Under the pieces are notes generated by a model. It searched no databases, was not told the DNA's origin, and saw nothing but the letters and a program-made list of their open reading frames with translations. Made by a program: the position numbers and the translations under genes. Below, one piece after another: positions 34,842 through 43,577 of a stretch of DNA of 64,000 bases (the first letter of the stretch is position 1; every line of letters begins with the position of its first letter). The stretch comes from JAVBOW01 sp031550125 (GTDB lineage: Bacteria; Bacteroidota; Bacteroidia; Bacteroidales; Rikenellaceae). The DNA lies in NCBI GenBank assembly GCA_031550125.1, contig JAVBOW010000018.1, forward strand, positions 40,100-104,099. Reading direction: 5' to 3'.

Positions 34842-35414
34842 TCACTCCTCTTTTTCCTTCCTGCCGAGCTTCCTCAGGCTGAAAGCGAGCGTTGTGCGGT
34901 AAATACCTATCAGCATGAACGAAAATGCCGTCATGTAAATCGCCAGAGCCGCGCCCGCGATCGGACGCCATATTATCATCACGGAGCAAATCACGGCAAG
35001 TATGCCCAGCAACAGATACCATCCCCATCCCTTCATTCCCATGTCGTGGAAATCAATGGAGAAACCGATTACGGACAATCCTCTGAACAGGAGCCAGAGG
35101 GCTATTACGAACGGGATGACCAGGGCCACCAGCCCGGGATGGAACATGAGGTAAAAGCCAAGCAGCACGTCGACGATACCCAGCACCAGATACCATCCCC
35201 AGCCGCCCGACCGCGTGTTGGAAAGCGAGAAAAATATCTCAAAAATACCGCTGACGAACATAAAGACGCTGAACATCACGATAAGCGTCTCGAATGTGAC
35301 GACCGGATAGATGAGCATGTACACACCCGCAAGGATGAACATCAGGCCCAGTACCAGCGACACCCACCAATTCCTTACTGCAAACTGTACCGACTCTTTC
35401 AATGGATTTTTCAT
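34842..35414 (-). CDS. HdeD/DUF308 family membrane protein
   Basis: 190 residues from ATG 35414; the longer frame only adds a non-conserved stretch. About six TM helices arranged as three repeated hairpins (VSLVLGLMFILAGVYMLIYP; WGWYLVLGIVDVLLGFYLMFHP; WGWYLLLGILAVICSVMIIWRP), the tandem DUF308 pattern of HdeD, which in enterobacteria supports acid resistance at high cell density. A role here is inferred only. Basic C-terminus RKLGRKEKEE. Confidence 0.88.
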   Translation of the reverse strand: MKNPLKESVQFAVRNWWVSLVLGLMFILAGVYMLIYPVVTFETLIVMFSVFMFVSGIFEIFFSLSNTRSGGWGWYLVLGIVDVLLGFYLMFHPGLVALVIPFVIALWLLFRGLSVIGFSIDFHDMGMKGWGWYLLLGILAVICSVMIIWRPIAGAALAIYMTAFSFMLIGIYRTTLAFSLRKLGRKEKEE

Positions 35415-35479
35415 AAACGTTGGTTTTATGGTTTCCAGATATCGATTGCAAAAATGATACAAAAGATGCAGCCGCGGGG

Positions 35480-36955
35480 TTAACGGCCTTTTATTTTCGC
35501 GAGCATATTCGCCGCCATGCCTTTAAGGTCGTATTCGCCTGTAAGTTGCAGATAGGCCGCGGCCACAATGGCCGCAACCGCCGATTTTATGCCGAACGAC
35601 GCCGCGTTACCCCAGAAAGTATCGCACAGGACCCTGGAGGCTATGGAGACGGGGAACAGCACTGCCGCCATGACGGCGCTGAGTATCAGCGAAGGTAATA
35701 CATGCCGCAGGAAACTCCACAGTCCCACGCCGAAAAGTGTCCGGTACATAATGGCGAAACACTGCAGGAAGTTTACCGCAAAAGCCGCGAGCAGCATGGC
35801 CGCCACAGCCTCGGTGCTGTGGAAAACCGTCAACCCCGCAAGTATGGCCGCAGCTATGGCCACCGTGGAGAGTATGCCTGAGAGGAGCATCAGGTGGGTG
35901 GAGTTGCACGACTGGAAGATCGATCCGGAGGTTGCCAATAAAATTTGGAATCCCACAGAAAGCGCCAACATGCCGAATGCAGGCACTGCGGGCCCCCATT
36001 GGCTGCCGAAGATGGTGAATATCAATTCATGCCCTGTAAAATACAGCAACACCGACAGGGGGAAGCCTATGAACGACAGCAGGCGTACGACCTTCGAATA
36101 GGCCTCGCGCATCTTGTCGCGGTTGTGTTGCATATCCGAAAATACGGGATGCATTACCGGCGTTATGATGAATGGTATGGTTTGCATTGGCATTTGCATC
36201 AGCCTGTACGACTTGTCATAATATCCCAGTTGCTCCGTCCCGAGGAACTTGTTCATCAACAGCTTGTCCAGGTTTACCGTAAAATAGTTGAAGATATTGA
36301 AAAGGAATTGGTAGGATGAGAAGTTGCGTATCTTGCGCAACGCCTCGCCCTCGATCCGGAAACTGAACTTAACCGGCGATTTACGGTAGCTTATTATAAA
36401 CATGCAAACGCTCGACATTACCGACAACAGAGCCAGCGCGTATATCCCCGCCCCGAGGAACGCCGCGACAATGGCGACGGCCCCGGCAACCAGTTGCACG
36501 ATCACCGTACGCCAGGCCAGGTAACCGAACATTTTCGCCTTATACAGGAGCGCATTGGGAACCACCGCGGCGCACGAGAAAAAAAGCGTGGCGGTAAGCA
36601 TCTGGCACAACAACACGTAAACCTCGTTGCCGTTGATGCGAGCCACCGTCCACGAACCCGAGAACATTATTGCGGAAAGGACGGCGCCCACTATGAGCGT
36701 AAACGAGAATATGGACTCTATGTTTTTGTCGGACAGCTCTTTGTTCTGTATTATGGCCGGGCTTATACCCACGTCGCCCAACATCGAGAAGAAAGCCACG
36801 ATTACCGTTATAGGCACCAGTATGCCGTATTCTTCCGGGGTGAGCAGCCTCGACAGCACGCCGGAGATAAGCAGCGTCATAAGCACGCCGGCCAACCTGG
36901 CCGCGGCGGTGTACAGCACGCCGGTGGCGAGTTGTTTCTTTACGTGTGTCTCCAT
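35480..36955 (-). CDS. Polysaccharide flippase (MATE/MOP superfamily, Wzx-like)
   Basis: 491 residues, 12-14 TM helices. Starts with LATGVLYTAAARLAGVLMTLLISGVLSRLLTPEEYGIL, the typical N-terminal of lipopolysaccharide/teichuronic-acid flippases (PF13440/01943), and has FNIFNYFTVNLDKLLMNKFLGTEQLGYYDKSYRLMQMP, a Wzx/TuaB-like signature. It would move lipid-linked sugar repeats across the inner membrane. No polymerase, ligase or glycosyltransferase cluster surrounds it, so the substrate is unknown. Confidence 0.9.
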   Translation of the reverse strand: METHVKKQLATGVLYTAAARLAGVLMTLLISGVLSRLLTPEEYGILVPITVIVAFFSMLGDVGISPAIIQNKELSDKNIESIFSFTLIVGAVLSAIMFSGSWTVARINGNEVYVLLCQMLTATLFFSCAAVVPNALLYKAKMFGYLAWRTVIVQLVAGAVAIVAAFLGAGIYALALLSVMSSVCMFIISYRKSPVKFSFRIEGEALRKIRNFSSYQFLFNIFNYFTVNLDKLLMNKFLGTEQLGYYDKSYRLMQMPMQTIPFIITPVMHPVFSDMQHNRDKMREAYSKVVRLLSFIGFPLSVLLYFTGHELIFTIFGSQWGPAVPAFGMLALSVGFQILLATSGSIFQSCNSTHLMLLSGILSTVAIAAAILAGLTVFHSTEAVAAMLLAAFAVNFLQCFAIMYRTLFGVGLWSFLRHVLPSLILSAVMAAVLFPVSIASRVLCDTFWGNAASFGIKSAVAAIVAAAYLQLTGEYDLKGMAANMLAKIKGR

Positions 36956-36974
36956 TCAACGAGTGATTTGCACG

Positions 36975-36982
36975 CAAATGTA
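36975..36982 (-). promoter_or_regulatory. -7 promoter box of the flippase
   Basis: TACATTTG on the minus strand, 20 bases before the ATG at 36955. Confidence 0.55.
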
Positions 36983-37002
36983 GTATTTTTCAGGGAATGG
37001 AT

Positions 37003-37033
37003 AAAAAAAAGGGATCCGGATATCCCGGATCCC
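37003..37033 (-). terminator. Terminator of the rubrerythrin gene
   Basis: Stem GGGATCCGG (37011-37019) with CCGGATCCC (37025-37033), followed on the minus strand by a run of eight T. Confidence 0.75.
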
Positions 37034-37134
37034 GCATGAATGGGCCTGAGTATACTTTATTTGGATCTATCTAAAAACAGCCGCAGAAAGCGTAATGAAG
37101 AAAAACTCTCGCCGCGGGATCGGGACAGCCCCCT

Positions 37135-37734
37135 TTATTTACAGCCGCAATCGTGTCCGGGAGTGCAGTCCCGGCTGAAGAAGGTCATGGGGCTTCCGCA
37201 CAGCGGGCATTCGGCCGGAGGCGTCATGCCGTGGTGGGTGTGTCCGCATCTGCGGCAGCTCCATGTAGTATCTTCTTTGGCGGAGAAGAGGGTCTTTTTG
37301 CTCAACTCTTCGTGAAGCTTGGCGAATATGCCCTCCTGTATGCGGTTTATGCCCATTATGTGGTGAAAGAGCGTGGCTATATGTATAAAGCCCTCCTCTT
37401 CGGCCGTTTTGGCGTATTCAGGATACAGATCGGCCCATTTTTCGTGTTCCGTGATCGCGGCTTCTTTAAGGTTTACCGCGGTGCCGCCGAGCGTGGCGGC
37501 GGGGTAGGCCGCGGTGATCTCCACTTTACCCCCTTCGAGCAGGCTGTAGAGTATACGCGCGTGTTCGATCTTGTTCTTTACGGTGGCCTTGAAGATTCCG
37601 GCTATCATCGGATACTCCTCTTTTTTTGCTATCTTTACGAAGAATTTGTAGCGGCTTAGCGATTGAGCCTCCCCGGCGAAAGCTTTCATTATGTTCTTTT
37701 CCGTCTGAGAGCCTTTGATTGTTTTAGTTTTCAT
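37135..37734 (-). CDS. rbr: Rubrerythrin
   Basis: 199 residues. N-terminal ferritin-like four-helix di-iron domain with Glu ligands (KAFAGEAQSLSRYKFF, KNKIEHARILYSLLEGG, AAITEHEKWADLYPEYAKTAEEEGF) and a C-terminal rubredoxin domain with two CxxC sites, CRRCGH and CPLCGS. It reduces hydrogen peroxide in the cytosol of anaerobes. An extra Cys-containing tail (DCTPGHDCGCK) follows the rubredoxin part. Divergent from the superoxide dismutase across 90 AT-rich bases containing a 12-bp palindrome. Confidence 0.95.
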   Translation of the reverse strand: MKTKTIKGSQTEKNIMKAFAGEAQSLSRYKFFVKIAKKEEYPMIAGIFKATVKNKIEHARILYSLLEGGKVEITAAYPAATLGGTAVNLKEAAITEHEKWADLYPEYAKTAEEEGFIHIATLFHHIMGINRIQEGIFAKLHEELSKKTLFSAKEDTTWSCRRCGHTHHGMTPPAECPLCGSPMTFFSRDCTPGHDCGCK

Positions 37735-37739
37735 AATAG

Positions 37740-37751
37740 ATTCAATTGAAT
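37740..37751. promoter_or_regulatory. 12-bp palindrome between rubrerythrin and SOD genes
   Basis: ATTCAATTGAAT is perfectly self-complementary and sits 6-17 bases before the rubrerythrin ATG. A possible operator for a redox regulator, inferred only from its position. Confidence 0.3.
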
Positions 37752-37824
37752 AGTTGGTATAATATTTGGTATATATAGTTTTAAATAATTTATTTACTTT
37801 TATTAATTTAAAAACTTATCAGCC

Positions 37825-38421
37825 ATGACACTCGCAGTAACCATCTTCACCCTCCCCAAGTTGCTCTACTCGTTGGACGCCCTCGAACCCCAGATCAGCA
37901 GGGAGACAATGGACTACCATTACAACAAACATCTGCAGACATACGTAAACAACCTGAATAACCTTATCAAAGACACTGAGTTCGAGGAATCGTCTCTGGA
38001 TCAGATCGTTCTCCGCTCCACCGGCCCCATATTCAACAACGCCGCACAGATATGGAACCACGAGTTTTTCTTCAACACCCTGTCACCTACTCCAAAGAGC
38101 GTGCCAGAAGGCGCGCTGGCCAAAGCTATCGACAGGGATTTCGGCAGTTTCCAGAATCTTAAGGACGCTATAACCAAAGCCGCCCTGGGCCAATTCGGGT
38201 CTGGATGGGCCTGGCTGTCGAAAGACAAAGACGGGAAATTGGTGGTATCGGCCGAGTCCAACGCGGGCAATCCCCTTGTCAAGGGCCTGACGCCTCTGCT
38301 CAACCTCGACGTGTGGGAACACGCCTATTATATAGACTACCGCAACCGCCGGGCCGATTATGTGGCCGGGGCATTGGACAGGATAGACTGGAAAACCGTC
38401 GAGGAGCGTTACTCGAAATAG
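37825..38421 (+). CDS. sodB: Superoxide dismutase, Fe/cambialistic type
   Basis: 198 residues, standard Fe/Mn-SOD length. Converts superoxide to oxygen and hydrogen peroxide. Metal ligands: His32 (MDYHYNKHLQTYV), His in AQIWNHEFFFNTLSP, Asp and His in DVWEHAYYIDYRN. The Gln in NNAAQIWNHE is the position used by Fe-type enzymes to tune the metal, so Fe or cambialistic (as in B. fragilis) is more likely than Mn only. Divergent from rubrerythrin, its functional partner, and followed by a strong terminator. Confidence 0.95.
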   Translation: MTLAVTIFTLPKLLYSLDALEPQISRETMDYHYNKHLQTYVNNLNNLIKDTEFEESSLDQIVLRSTGPIFNNAAQIWNHEFFFNTLSPTPKSVPEGALAKAIDRDFGSFQNLKDAITKAALGQFGSGWAWLSKDKDGKLVVSAESNAGNPLVKGLTPLLNLDVWEHAYYIDYRNRRADYVAGALDRIDWKTVEERYSK

Positions 38422-38441
38422 GCAATATAGGCCAATTCATG

Positions 38442-38478
38442 GAGGGCTGCGCCGTAGAACCGGCGCAGCCCTCTTTTT
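38442..38478 (+). terminator. Terminator of the SOD gene
   Basis: 13-bp perfect stem (38442-38454 with 38461-38473), then TTTTT. Confidence 0.9.
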
Positions 38479-38517
38479 ATGGCGGCCGCAGGGGCTGTTA
38501 AAAAAATCACAATAAAT

Positions 38518-38548
38518 TTTGCTCTCGCGAATAAAAGCGTTACTTTTG
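38518..38548 (+). promoter_or_regulatory. -33/-7 promoter of gcvH-mdh
   Basis: TTTG (38518-38521), 19-base spacer, TACTTTTG (38541-38548); 29 bases before ATG 38578. Confidence 0.7.
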
Positions 38549-38577
38549 GCATCGGGAAACTTAAAACATACCATATC

Positions 38578-38955
38578 ATGAACATTCCGGCATCGTTACG
38601 CTACTCCAAAGACCACGAATGGCTGCGCCTCGAAGGCGATACCGCCGTGGTGGGGATCACCGATTACGCCCAGAGCCAGTTGGGCGACATAGTCTTCCTC
38701 GACATTCCCTCGTTGGGCGAGAATCTCGCGCAGCACGCCGTATTCGGCTCCATAGAGGCCGTCAAGACGGTTTCGGACGCATTTCTGCCCGTGGCCGGCG
38801 AAATAGTTGAATTCAACGACAAGCTCAACGACAATCCCGCGCTGGTCAACACCGATCCTTACGGAGAAGGATGGATAATAAAGGTAAAGGTTGCCGACCC
38901 GTCTCAGGTCGCCGGCCTGCTCACCGCAGAAGAGTACTCTAAAATAATAGCATAA
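38578..38955 (+). CDS. gcvH: Glycine cleavage system H protein
   Basis: 125 residues from ATG 38578, which gives the usual H-protein N-terminus (IPASLRYSKDHEWLRLEGD). Carries a lipoyl group on Lys63 in the motif GSIEAVKTVSD and shuttles the aminomethyl intermediate between P, T and L proteins. None of these partners is in the window, so gcvH stands alone with mdh. Its stop overlaps the mdh start by one base (TAATG). Confidence 0.95.
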   Translation: MNIPASLRYSKDHEWLRLEGDTAVVGITDYAQSQLGDIVFLDIPSLGENLAQHAVFGSIEAVKTVSDAFLPVAGEIVEFNDKLNDNPALVNTDPYGEGWIIKVKVADPSQVAGLLTAEEYSKIIA

Positions 38956-39896
38956 TGGCAAAAGTAACAGTAGTTGGCGCGGGAAACGTAGGCGCCACAT
39001 GCGCCAACGTATTGGCGATGAATGAAATCGCCGACCAGCTGGTGCTGATCGACATTAAAGAGGGTTTCGCTGAAGGCAAAATCCTCGACATCTTCCAAAC
39101 TGCAGGTCTCCTGGGCTTCGACACCAATATGACCGGCGTCACGGGCGATTACTCCAAAACCGCAGGCTCGGACGTGGTGGTGATAACCTCCGGCGTTCCG
39201 CGCAAGCCGGGCATGACCCGCGAGGAGCTTATAGGCGTCAACGCAGGCATAGTCAAGTCCGTGGTTGCCGAAATCGTGAAGTATTCGCCCAACGCCATCG
39301 TGATCATCGTCAGCAATCCGATGGATACCATGACCTACCTTGCAGCCAAAACCAGCGGCCTGCCCACTAACCGTATCTTCGGCATGGGCGGAGCGCTCGA
39401 CAGCGCACGTTTCCGCTGCTACCTGAGCAAAGCCCTCGACGCCAACAGCAACGAACTGGAAACGATGGTCGTCGGCGGACACGGAGATACGACCATGGTC
39501 CCCCTCACCTCGCTGGCCACATACAAAGGCGTGCCTGTAAAAAAACTGCTCAAAACGGAAGAACTCGAAAAAGTAGTTAAGGACACGATGGTGGGAGGAG
39601 CCACGCTCACAGCCCTGCTCGGTACGTCGGCTTGGTACGCCCCCGGCGCAGCGGCCGCCTACGTGGTGGAATCCATCCTGCGCGACCAGAAAAAAGTCAT
39701 CCCCTCATGCGTGATGCTCGACGGCCAGTACGGTCAGAAAGACATCTGCATAGGCGTTCCCGCCGTAATAGGCCGCAACGGAGTGGAAAAAGTCCTCGAA
39801 ATGGAATTTTCCGCCGAGGAGAAAGCCCTCTTCGACAAGAGTGCCGATGCCGTACGCGCAACGAACGCCGTCCTCAAGGAGATAGGCGCGTTGTAA
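38955..39896 (+). CDS. mdh: Malate dehydrogenase (LDH-like type)
   Basis: 313 residues, NAD-dependent. Rossmann start KVTVVGAGNVGATCANVLA, catalytic loop Arg region SGVPRKPGMTREELIGVN, IIVSNPMDTMTYLA, active-site His in MVVGGHGDTTMVPL. The Arg-containing loop (PRKPGM) marks malate rather than lactate specificity. It supplies the reductive branch of the TCA cycle used for succinate production by Bacteroidota. Co-transcribed with gcvH. Confidence 0.97.
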   Translation: MAKVTVVGAGNVGATCANVLAMNEIADQLVLIDIKEGFAEGKILDIFQTAGLLGFDTNMTGVTGDYSKTAGSDVVVITSGVPRKPGMTREELIGVNAGIVKSVVAEIVKYSPNAIVIIVSNPMDTMTYLAAKTSGLPTNRIFGMGGALDSARFRCYLSKALDANSNELETMVVGGHGDTTMVPLTSLATYKGVPVKKLLKTEELEKVVKDTMVGGATLTALLGTSAWYAPGAAAAYVVESILRDQKKVIPSCVMLDGQYGQKDICIGVPAVIGRNGVEKVLEMEFSAEEKALFDKSADAVRATNAVLKEIGAL

Positions 39897-39918
39897 ACCG
39901 CATACTTAAAAATTGCAG

Positions 39919-39952
39919 AACACCCCGGCAACCATCGGTTGCCGGGGTGTTT
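39919..39952 (+). terminator. Terminator of gcvH-mdh
   Basis: Perfect 15-bp stem (39919-39933 with 39937-39951), three-base loop. The stem itself ends in TTT; the opposing DUF4476 gene may share it. Confidence 0.8.
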
Positions 39953-40009
39953 AACTATCAGGTCAGCTAACTGCAGATAGTTCATTGACTATATGCATAA
40001 TAACAGGCA

Positions 40010-40771
40010 TCACCTCAATATTTCATACAGCTTGTCTTTGGAACTCTGGAACGTAAAGCAGCCGGCCAAAGTGTGTGCGTTACGCATATCGGTTATGCGG
40101 CCCCGTAATATGGCCACGCACTTCAGTTTGTTGTCTTCAAAACTAAAGCAGTTCAACATTGAGGCCACCTGCGCCGTGGTGAACATATTGTAGGCCGCCG
40201 CCATATCCACGGTTTTCAGTTTATCGTCGTCGAAAGCTGTGCGTTTCATATCCGACAGCAGGCGGCTGAAATCGGCGTCGCGCATAGCCTGGCCGCGTTC
40301 CGATTCGCCGTAAGGATTGCGTCCGCGGCCATCCCCCCTCTCGTCGCGATCATATCCGCCGCGGCGATCGTCGTGATCTCTGCCGGGAAAACGTCCGGCG
40401 TCCACGGCCAACATGACGCTGTTGCGGTCGGCGGTGTAAGACACCCTCGAGCGGCCGTAAGGATCTACCGACACGATTACCCTCTGCGACGGCCTGACGG
40501 TAATGCGCCCGTTGTAATATTCTCCGCCCCCGGGTCTGGCGTGATGCGCGGCGATGCGCAGCACATACTCTCCGGGAATGAGGTTGGAAAGCAGCAGATC
40601 GCCTTGGATATGCTCATCGAAACTTTGAAAACCAGTAAGCTCTACGCATAGCTGATCGCGGCTTTGGTTCGATACCTGCAGGCTGCCCGACATAAGCGGC
40701 CCCTGTCCGTACAGTGCCGTCGCCGTACAGAATACGGACATTAAAACGGCCAACAACATGGTTTTCTTCAT
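40010..40771 (-). CDS. DUF4476 domain protein, exported
   Basis: 253 residues from ATG 40771 (signal peptide MKKTMLLAVLMSVFCTATALYGQ). An N-terminal beta-rich domain (LQVSNQSRDQLCVELTGF, YNGRITVRPSQRVIVSVDPYGRSRVSY) is joined by an Asp/Arg/Gly-rich linker (about 140-175) to a C-terminal helical DUF4476 domain (DFSRLLSDMKRTAFDDDKLKTVDMAAAYNMFTTAQVASML). Function unknown; the domain is mostly found in Bacteroidota envelope proteins. It starts 17 bases after the asparagine-synthase-like gene on the same strand and is probably co-transcribed. Confidence 0.82.
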   Translation of the reverse strand: MKKTMLLAVLMSVFCTATALYGQGPLMSGSLQVSNQSRDQLCVELTGFQSFDEHIQGDLLLSNLIPGEYVLRIAAHHARPGGGEYYNGRITVRPSQRVIVSVDPYGRSRVSYTADRNSVMLAVDAGRFPGRDHDDRRGGYDRDERGDGRGRNPYGESERGQAMRDADFSRLLSDMKRTAFDDDKLKTVDMAAAYNMFTTAQVASMLNCFSFEDNKLKCVAILRGRITDMRNAHTLAGCFTFQSSKDKLYEILR

Positions 40772-40787
40772 ATGCGAAAGTGTTTGG

Positions 40788-42383
40788 TTATCCGATATAT
40801 TTCGCGGCGAAACCCTCCACCCAGCGGTTGGCGGTGGAATACTCCCATCCGTCACCCTTGTAAAGCGTCACGGTGGGATTGGCCGGCTGCATTTTGGCCA
40901 ACATTGCGTAATATCTTCGTTTGAACAGCTTGCCGCGCAGGTATGTAGGCAGCGAACACGGCGTAAGGGGACGCATCGGTGCGAAGTTGGTCGTAAGCAG
41001 CCTGCTCACCTTCGGGTTCACCTTCCTCATTATTCCTTTAGGTATCAGATAGAAATTACCCAACCTGTCCATCAGCCGGTCGAAACGGTAAGGTATCTGC
41101 AACCCCGCCTCTATTATGGGGAAAGTGGGGAATATCTCGAATTGATTGCCGTTTATGGCGAACGAACGCACCAGCGGCGAGGCGAAATAGGCCGTGTTTA
41201 TCAGCTTGAATATCCTCACCAGGTCTTTCCCGTCCGGCCTGGCAAGGACGTAATGTTGCTCTATGTAATTGAATTCGTCGCGGAAAGCCTGCTCCAGCCG
41301 TTCGAAGTGACGTTTGTCGGCCCGTATATTATTTTTCGCCCTGTCCATCAAATCGGTTATATGTTCGCCGGGGTTGTTAGCCGCGAATGACGAATACAGC
41401 TCCGTACCGAAAGTCCCGCCGAAACCCAGGCGGTAATCGCCGGTGCTGCGGAAAAGGCTTGCCATTATGCTGTTCTCCCTGGGGCTGAGCGAGTCTGTGG
41501 CCATGTAAAACCATTCTACGTCCGAAGGTTCGGTCCGGTATACTTTCAGAGGCAGGCCGATAGTCCTGGCGGCTTTCTCCGCCATGTCATAATCGAGGAA
41601 AGGGACGCCTTTGTTGACGCATATCCGAAGGGTTACGTCGGAATAATACTCCTTTACCAGCGACGAAACGAAACGGCTGTCAAACCCACCCGTTATGGTG
41701 GATTGCACTTTCGCATCTTTCATCTCAGGGTGGCGCATGTAAGTGTGCAGCAGCGCGAGGGTCTTCTCCCTGAGCGCCCTTACGTCAGGATTCTTCCGGT
41801 TGTCGAACTCTATCTTAAAGTCGCACAGTTCTATGCAGCCCGTCGCGGCGTCCACCGCCAGATATTCGCACGCGCGCAACCTGCACACGCGCCTGTTCAC
41901 CGTGGTGTTGCCCAGCCATGCGGGATAGGCGCTGTATTTCATGGCTATGAATTCGAACTGCTTGTAAGGATCCGTATCCATGCCGGCCATAAGGCACGCA
42001 GCGTCGAAGGACGACGACGCCACCTTCCGTTCAACCGAGTAGAATATGCCTCCCACCTGCATAAAATCGGAAAACATATAAAGCGTCCCGCCTTTACGAA
42101 CAAGGACGATATATTGACCCAGCAGCTCTTTTTTTATGCGCGGGACAGCCTCTCCGGAAAAGTCGCGCAGCACGCCGGCCATATATTCCTCCGTTTTCAT
42201 GCCGTGGCAAAACGCGTAGCCCAGCAGCGTCATGCTGTCGTCGCCGGATTGCACCCTGATGACGGTGCCGTCGTTGTGATAGACGCTCAGAGCGTCCGAT
42301 ATATCGAGCCGCCCGGCGTAGAGCTTTTCATATTTAGGGAATGCAATGTTTTGTTTATCAAAGCTATAATTAAAATCGGCCAT
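40788..42383 (-). CDS. Asparagine-synthase-like protein lacking the glutaminase cysteine
   Basis: 531 residues from ATG 42383, chosen because a perfect promoter lies 38 bases upstream. N-terminal part (1-130) has the beta-sandwich pattern of the Ntn glutaminase domain (LGQYIVLVRKGGTLYMFSDFMQVGGIFYS) but no Cys at position 2, so it cannot use glutamine in the usual way. The C-terminal Asn_synthase domain keeps the ATP-pyrophosphatase loop as TGGFDSR (231-237), against SGGxDS. Such ATP-grasp-free AsnB-like enzymes include beta-lactam synthetase, lasso-peptide cyclases and capsule amide-forming enzymes. No precursor peptide or capsule genes are adjacent, so the reaction is unknown. Followed by DUF4476. 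Confidence 0.78.
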   Translation of the reverse strand: MADFNYSFDKQNIAFPKYEKLYAGRLDISDALSVYHNDGTVIRVQSGDDSMTLLGYAFCHGMKTEEYMAGVLRDFSGEAVPRIKKELLGQYIVLVRKGGTLYMFSDFMQVGGIFYSVERKVASSSFDAACLMAGMDTDPYKQFEFIAMKYSAYPAWLGNTTVNRRVCRLRACEYLAVDAATGCIELCDFKIEFDNRKNPDVRALREKTLALLHTYMRHPEMKDAKVQSTITGGFDSRFVSSLVKEYYSDVTLRICVNKGVPFLDYDMAEKAARTIGLPLKVYRTEPSDVEWFYMATDSLSPRENSIMASLFRSTGDYRLGFGGTFGTELYSSFAANNPGEHITDLMDRAKNNIRADKRHFERLEQAFRDEFNYIEQHYVLARPDGKDLVRIFKLINTAYFASPLVRSFAINGNQFEIFPTFPIIEAGLQIPYRFDRLMDRLGNFYLIPKGIMRKVNPKVSRLLTTNFAPMRPLTPCSLPTYLRGKLFKRRYYAMLAKMQPANPTVTLYKGDGWEYSTANRWVEGFAAKYIG

Positions 42384-42420
42384 ATTCTCGTTTTTTTCCG
42401 CGCAAAATATATAAATTACA

Positions 42421-42428
42421 CAAAGATA
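42421..42428 (-). promoter_or_regulatory. -7 promoter box of the asparagine-synthase-like gene
   Basis: TATCTTTG on the minus strand, 38 bases before ATG 42383, inside the longer frame. Confidence 0.55.
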
Positions 42429-42506
42429 AATTATCTTTTCATTAAATCGCCACGGGAGACATTGTAATACGGCAAAAACAGCCATCTTTGCAGTAAATTC
42501 TTTACG

Positions 42507-43565
42507 ATGAAACCTGTTTACGCTCTATCAATTTGTTTAGTTTCATTTTTTTGCGCCGCCGCTCCGTGTGCGGCTCAGAAACCCGACAGCGCGGCCGTTG
42601 AGCTGCCCGAGCTTAAAGTGACCGCCAAATTCGACGGTACGATAAAGACCAAACTCGAAGCCTGCACCGAAGACGGGATGATGCGTTTTAACGTACGCAA
42701 CTCGCGTATAGGCGTGCGCGGGACCGTAGGCGACTATGTGGCCTACCGCATACAGGTGGAGCTGAGCGCCGAGGGTAATTTCTCACCCCTCGACCTCTTC
42801 GGTACGATAACCCCGCTGAAGGGGCTTTCCATAGATTTCGGACAAACCAGCGTGCCTTTCGAGAACAACTATATCATAACTCCTTCGGAAATGCTCTTCG
42901 CCAACCGGGCCTTTATAGGCAAGTTTTTTACGCCCGGTTCGCGCGACATAGGCATGGTGGCCAGATACGCTTTCCGCATCGGTTCGTTTCCCATGGAGGG
43001 GCAGGCCGGCATATTCAACGGAGGCAAGATAAACAATCCGCAATGGACGGACAACCCCTCATGGGCCGTAAGGCTGATAGCCGGCAATATGGAGGGATGG
43101 CGTTCGTCCGTCAAGGCGTACAGCTATCACAGGCAGGCGTCGGCCTCCGCCGCGGCGCTCCATCAATTTTTTCTGGGAGCCGACATACGTTACGCCGCAA
43201 AAGAATATAAGATAGAGGCGGAGGTAATGAACCGCCATCCGCAGGGCGGCGGCAACGACCTGCTGGGAGCTTACGTGCAGGGCGCTTACGCATTTCCCCT
43301 GCATGGAGGCAAAATATTCCACAGCGTGGCCCCGGCCCTGCGCTGGGATGCGATGGGATATCCGTCGGACGGATCGGTGTTCGACGTAAACCGCATTACG
43401 GCGGGGGTGGATTTCGGCCTGTCGCGCAAGCCGTTCGGCTCGGTACTCAGGCTTGATTACGAACATTACTTCCTGCGCGACGGGGTAGACCCGCTCTATT
43501 TCCAGGACCGCGACATCCATGTGGCCGACAACAAGCTCACGCTGGAGCTGGTCGTCAAATTCTGA
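42507..43565 (+). CDS. OprP/OprO-type porin
   Basis: 352 residues. Signal peptide ends at CAAQ (about residue 24). The mature protein matches the phosphate-selective porin O/P fold: FRLNVRNSRIGVRGTVGDYVAYRIQVELS near the start (here FNVRNSRIGVRG), IDFGQTSVPFENNYIITPSEMLFANR, and DIGMVARYAFRIG, and the C-terminal strand ends LTLELVVKF. Phosphate selectivity is known for the Pseudomonas members; whether it applies here is not shown. The pit/DUF47 phosphate system lies 6 kb away. Weak promoter CATCTTTG at 42482-42489. Confidence 0.85.
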   Translation: MKPVYALSICLVSFFCAAAPCAAQKPDSAAVELPELKVTAKFDGTIKTKLEACTEDGMMRFNVRNSRIGVRGTVGDYVAYRIQVELSAEGNFSPLDLFGTITPLKGLSIDFGQTSVPFENNYIITPSEMLFANRAFIGKFFTPGSRDIGMVARYAFRIGSFPMEGQAGIFNGGKINNPQWTDNPSWAVRLIAGNMEGWRSSVKAYSYHRQASASAAALHQFFLGADIRYAAKEYKIEAEVMNRHPQGGGNDLLGAYVQGAYAFPLHGGKIFHSVAPALRWDAMGYPSDGSVFDVNRITAGVDFGLSRKPFGSVLRLDYEHYFLRDGVDPLYFQDRDIHVADNKLTLELVVKF

Positions 43566-43577
43566 CCTTACGGCGTA

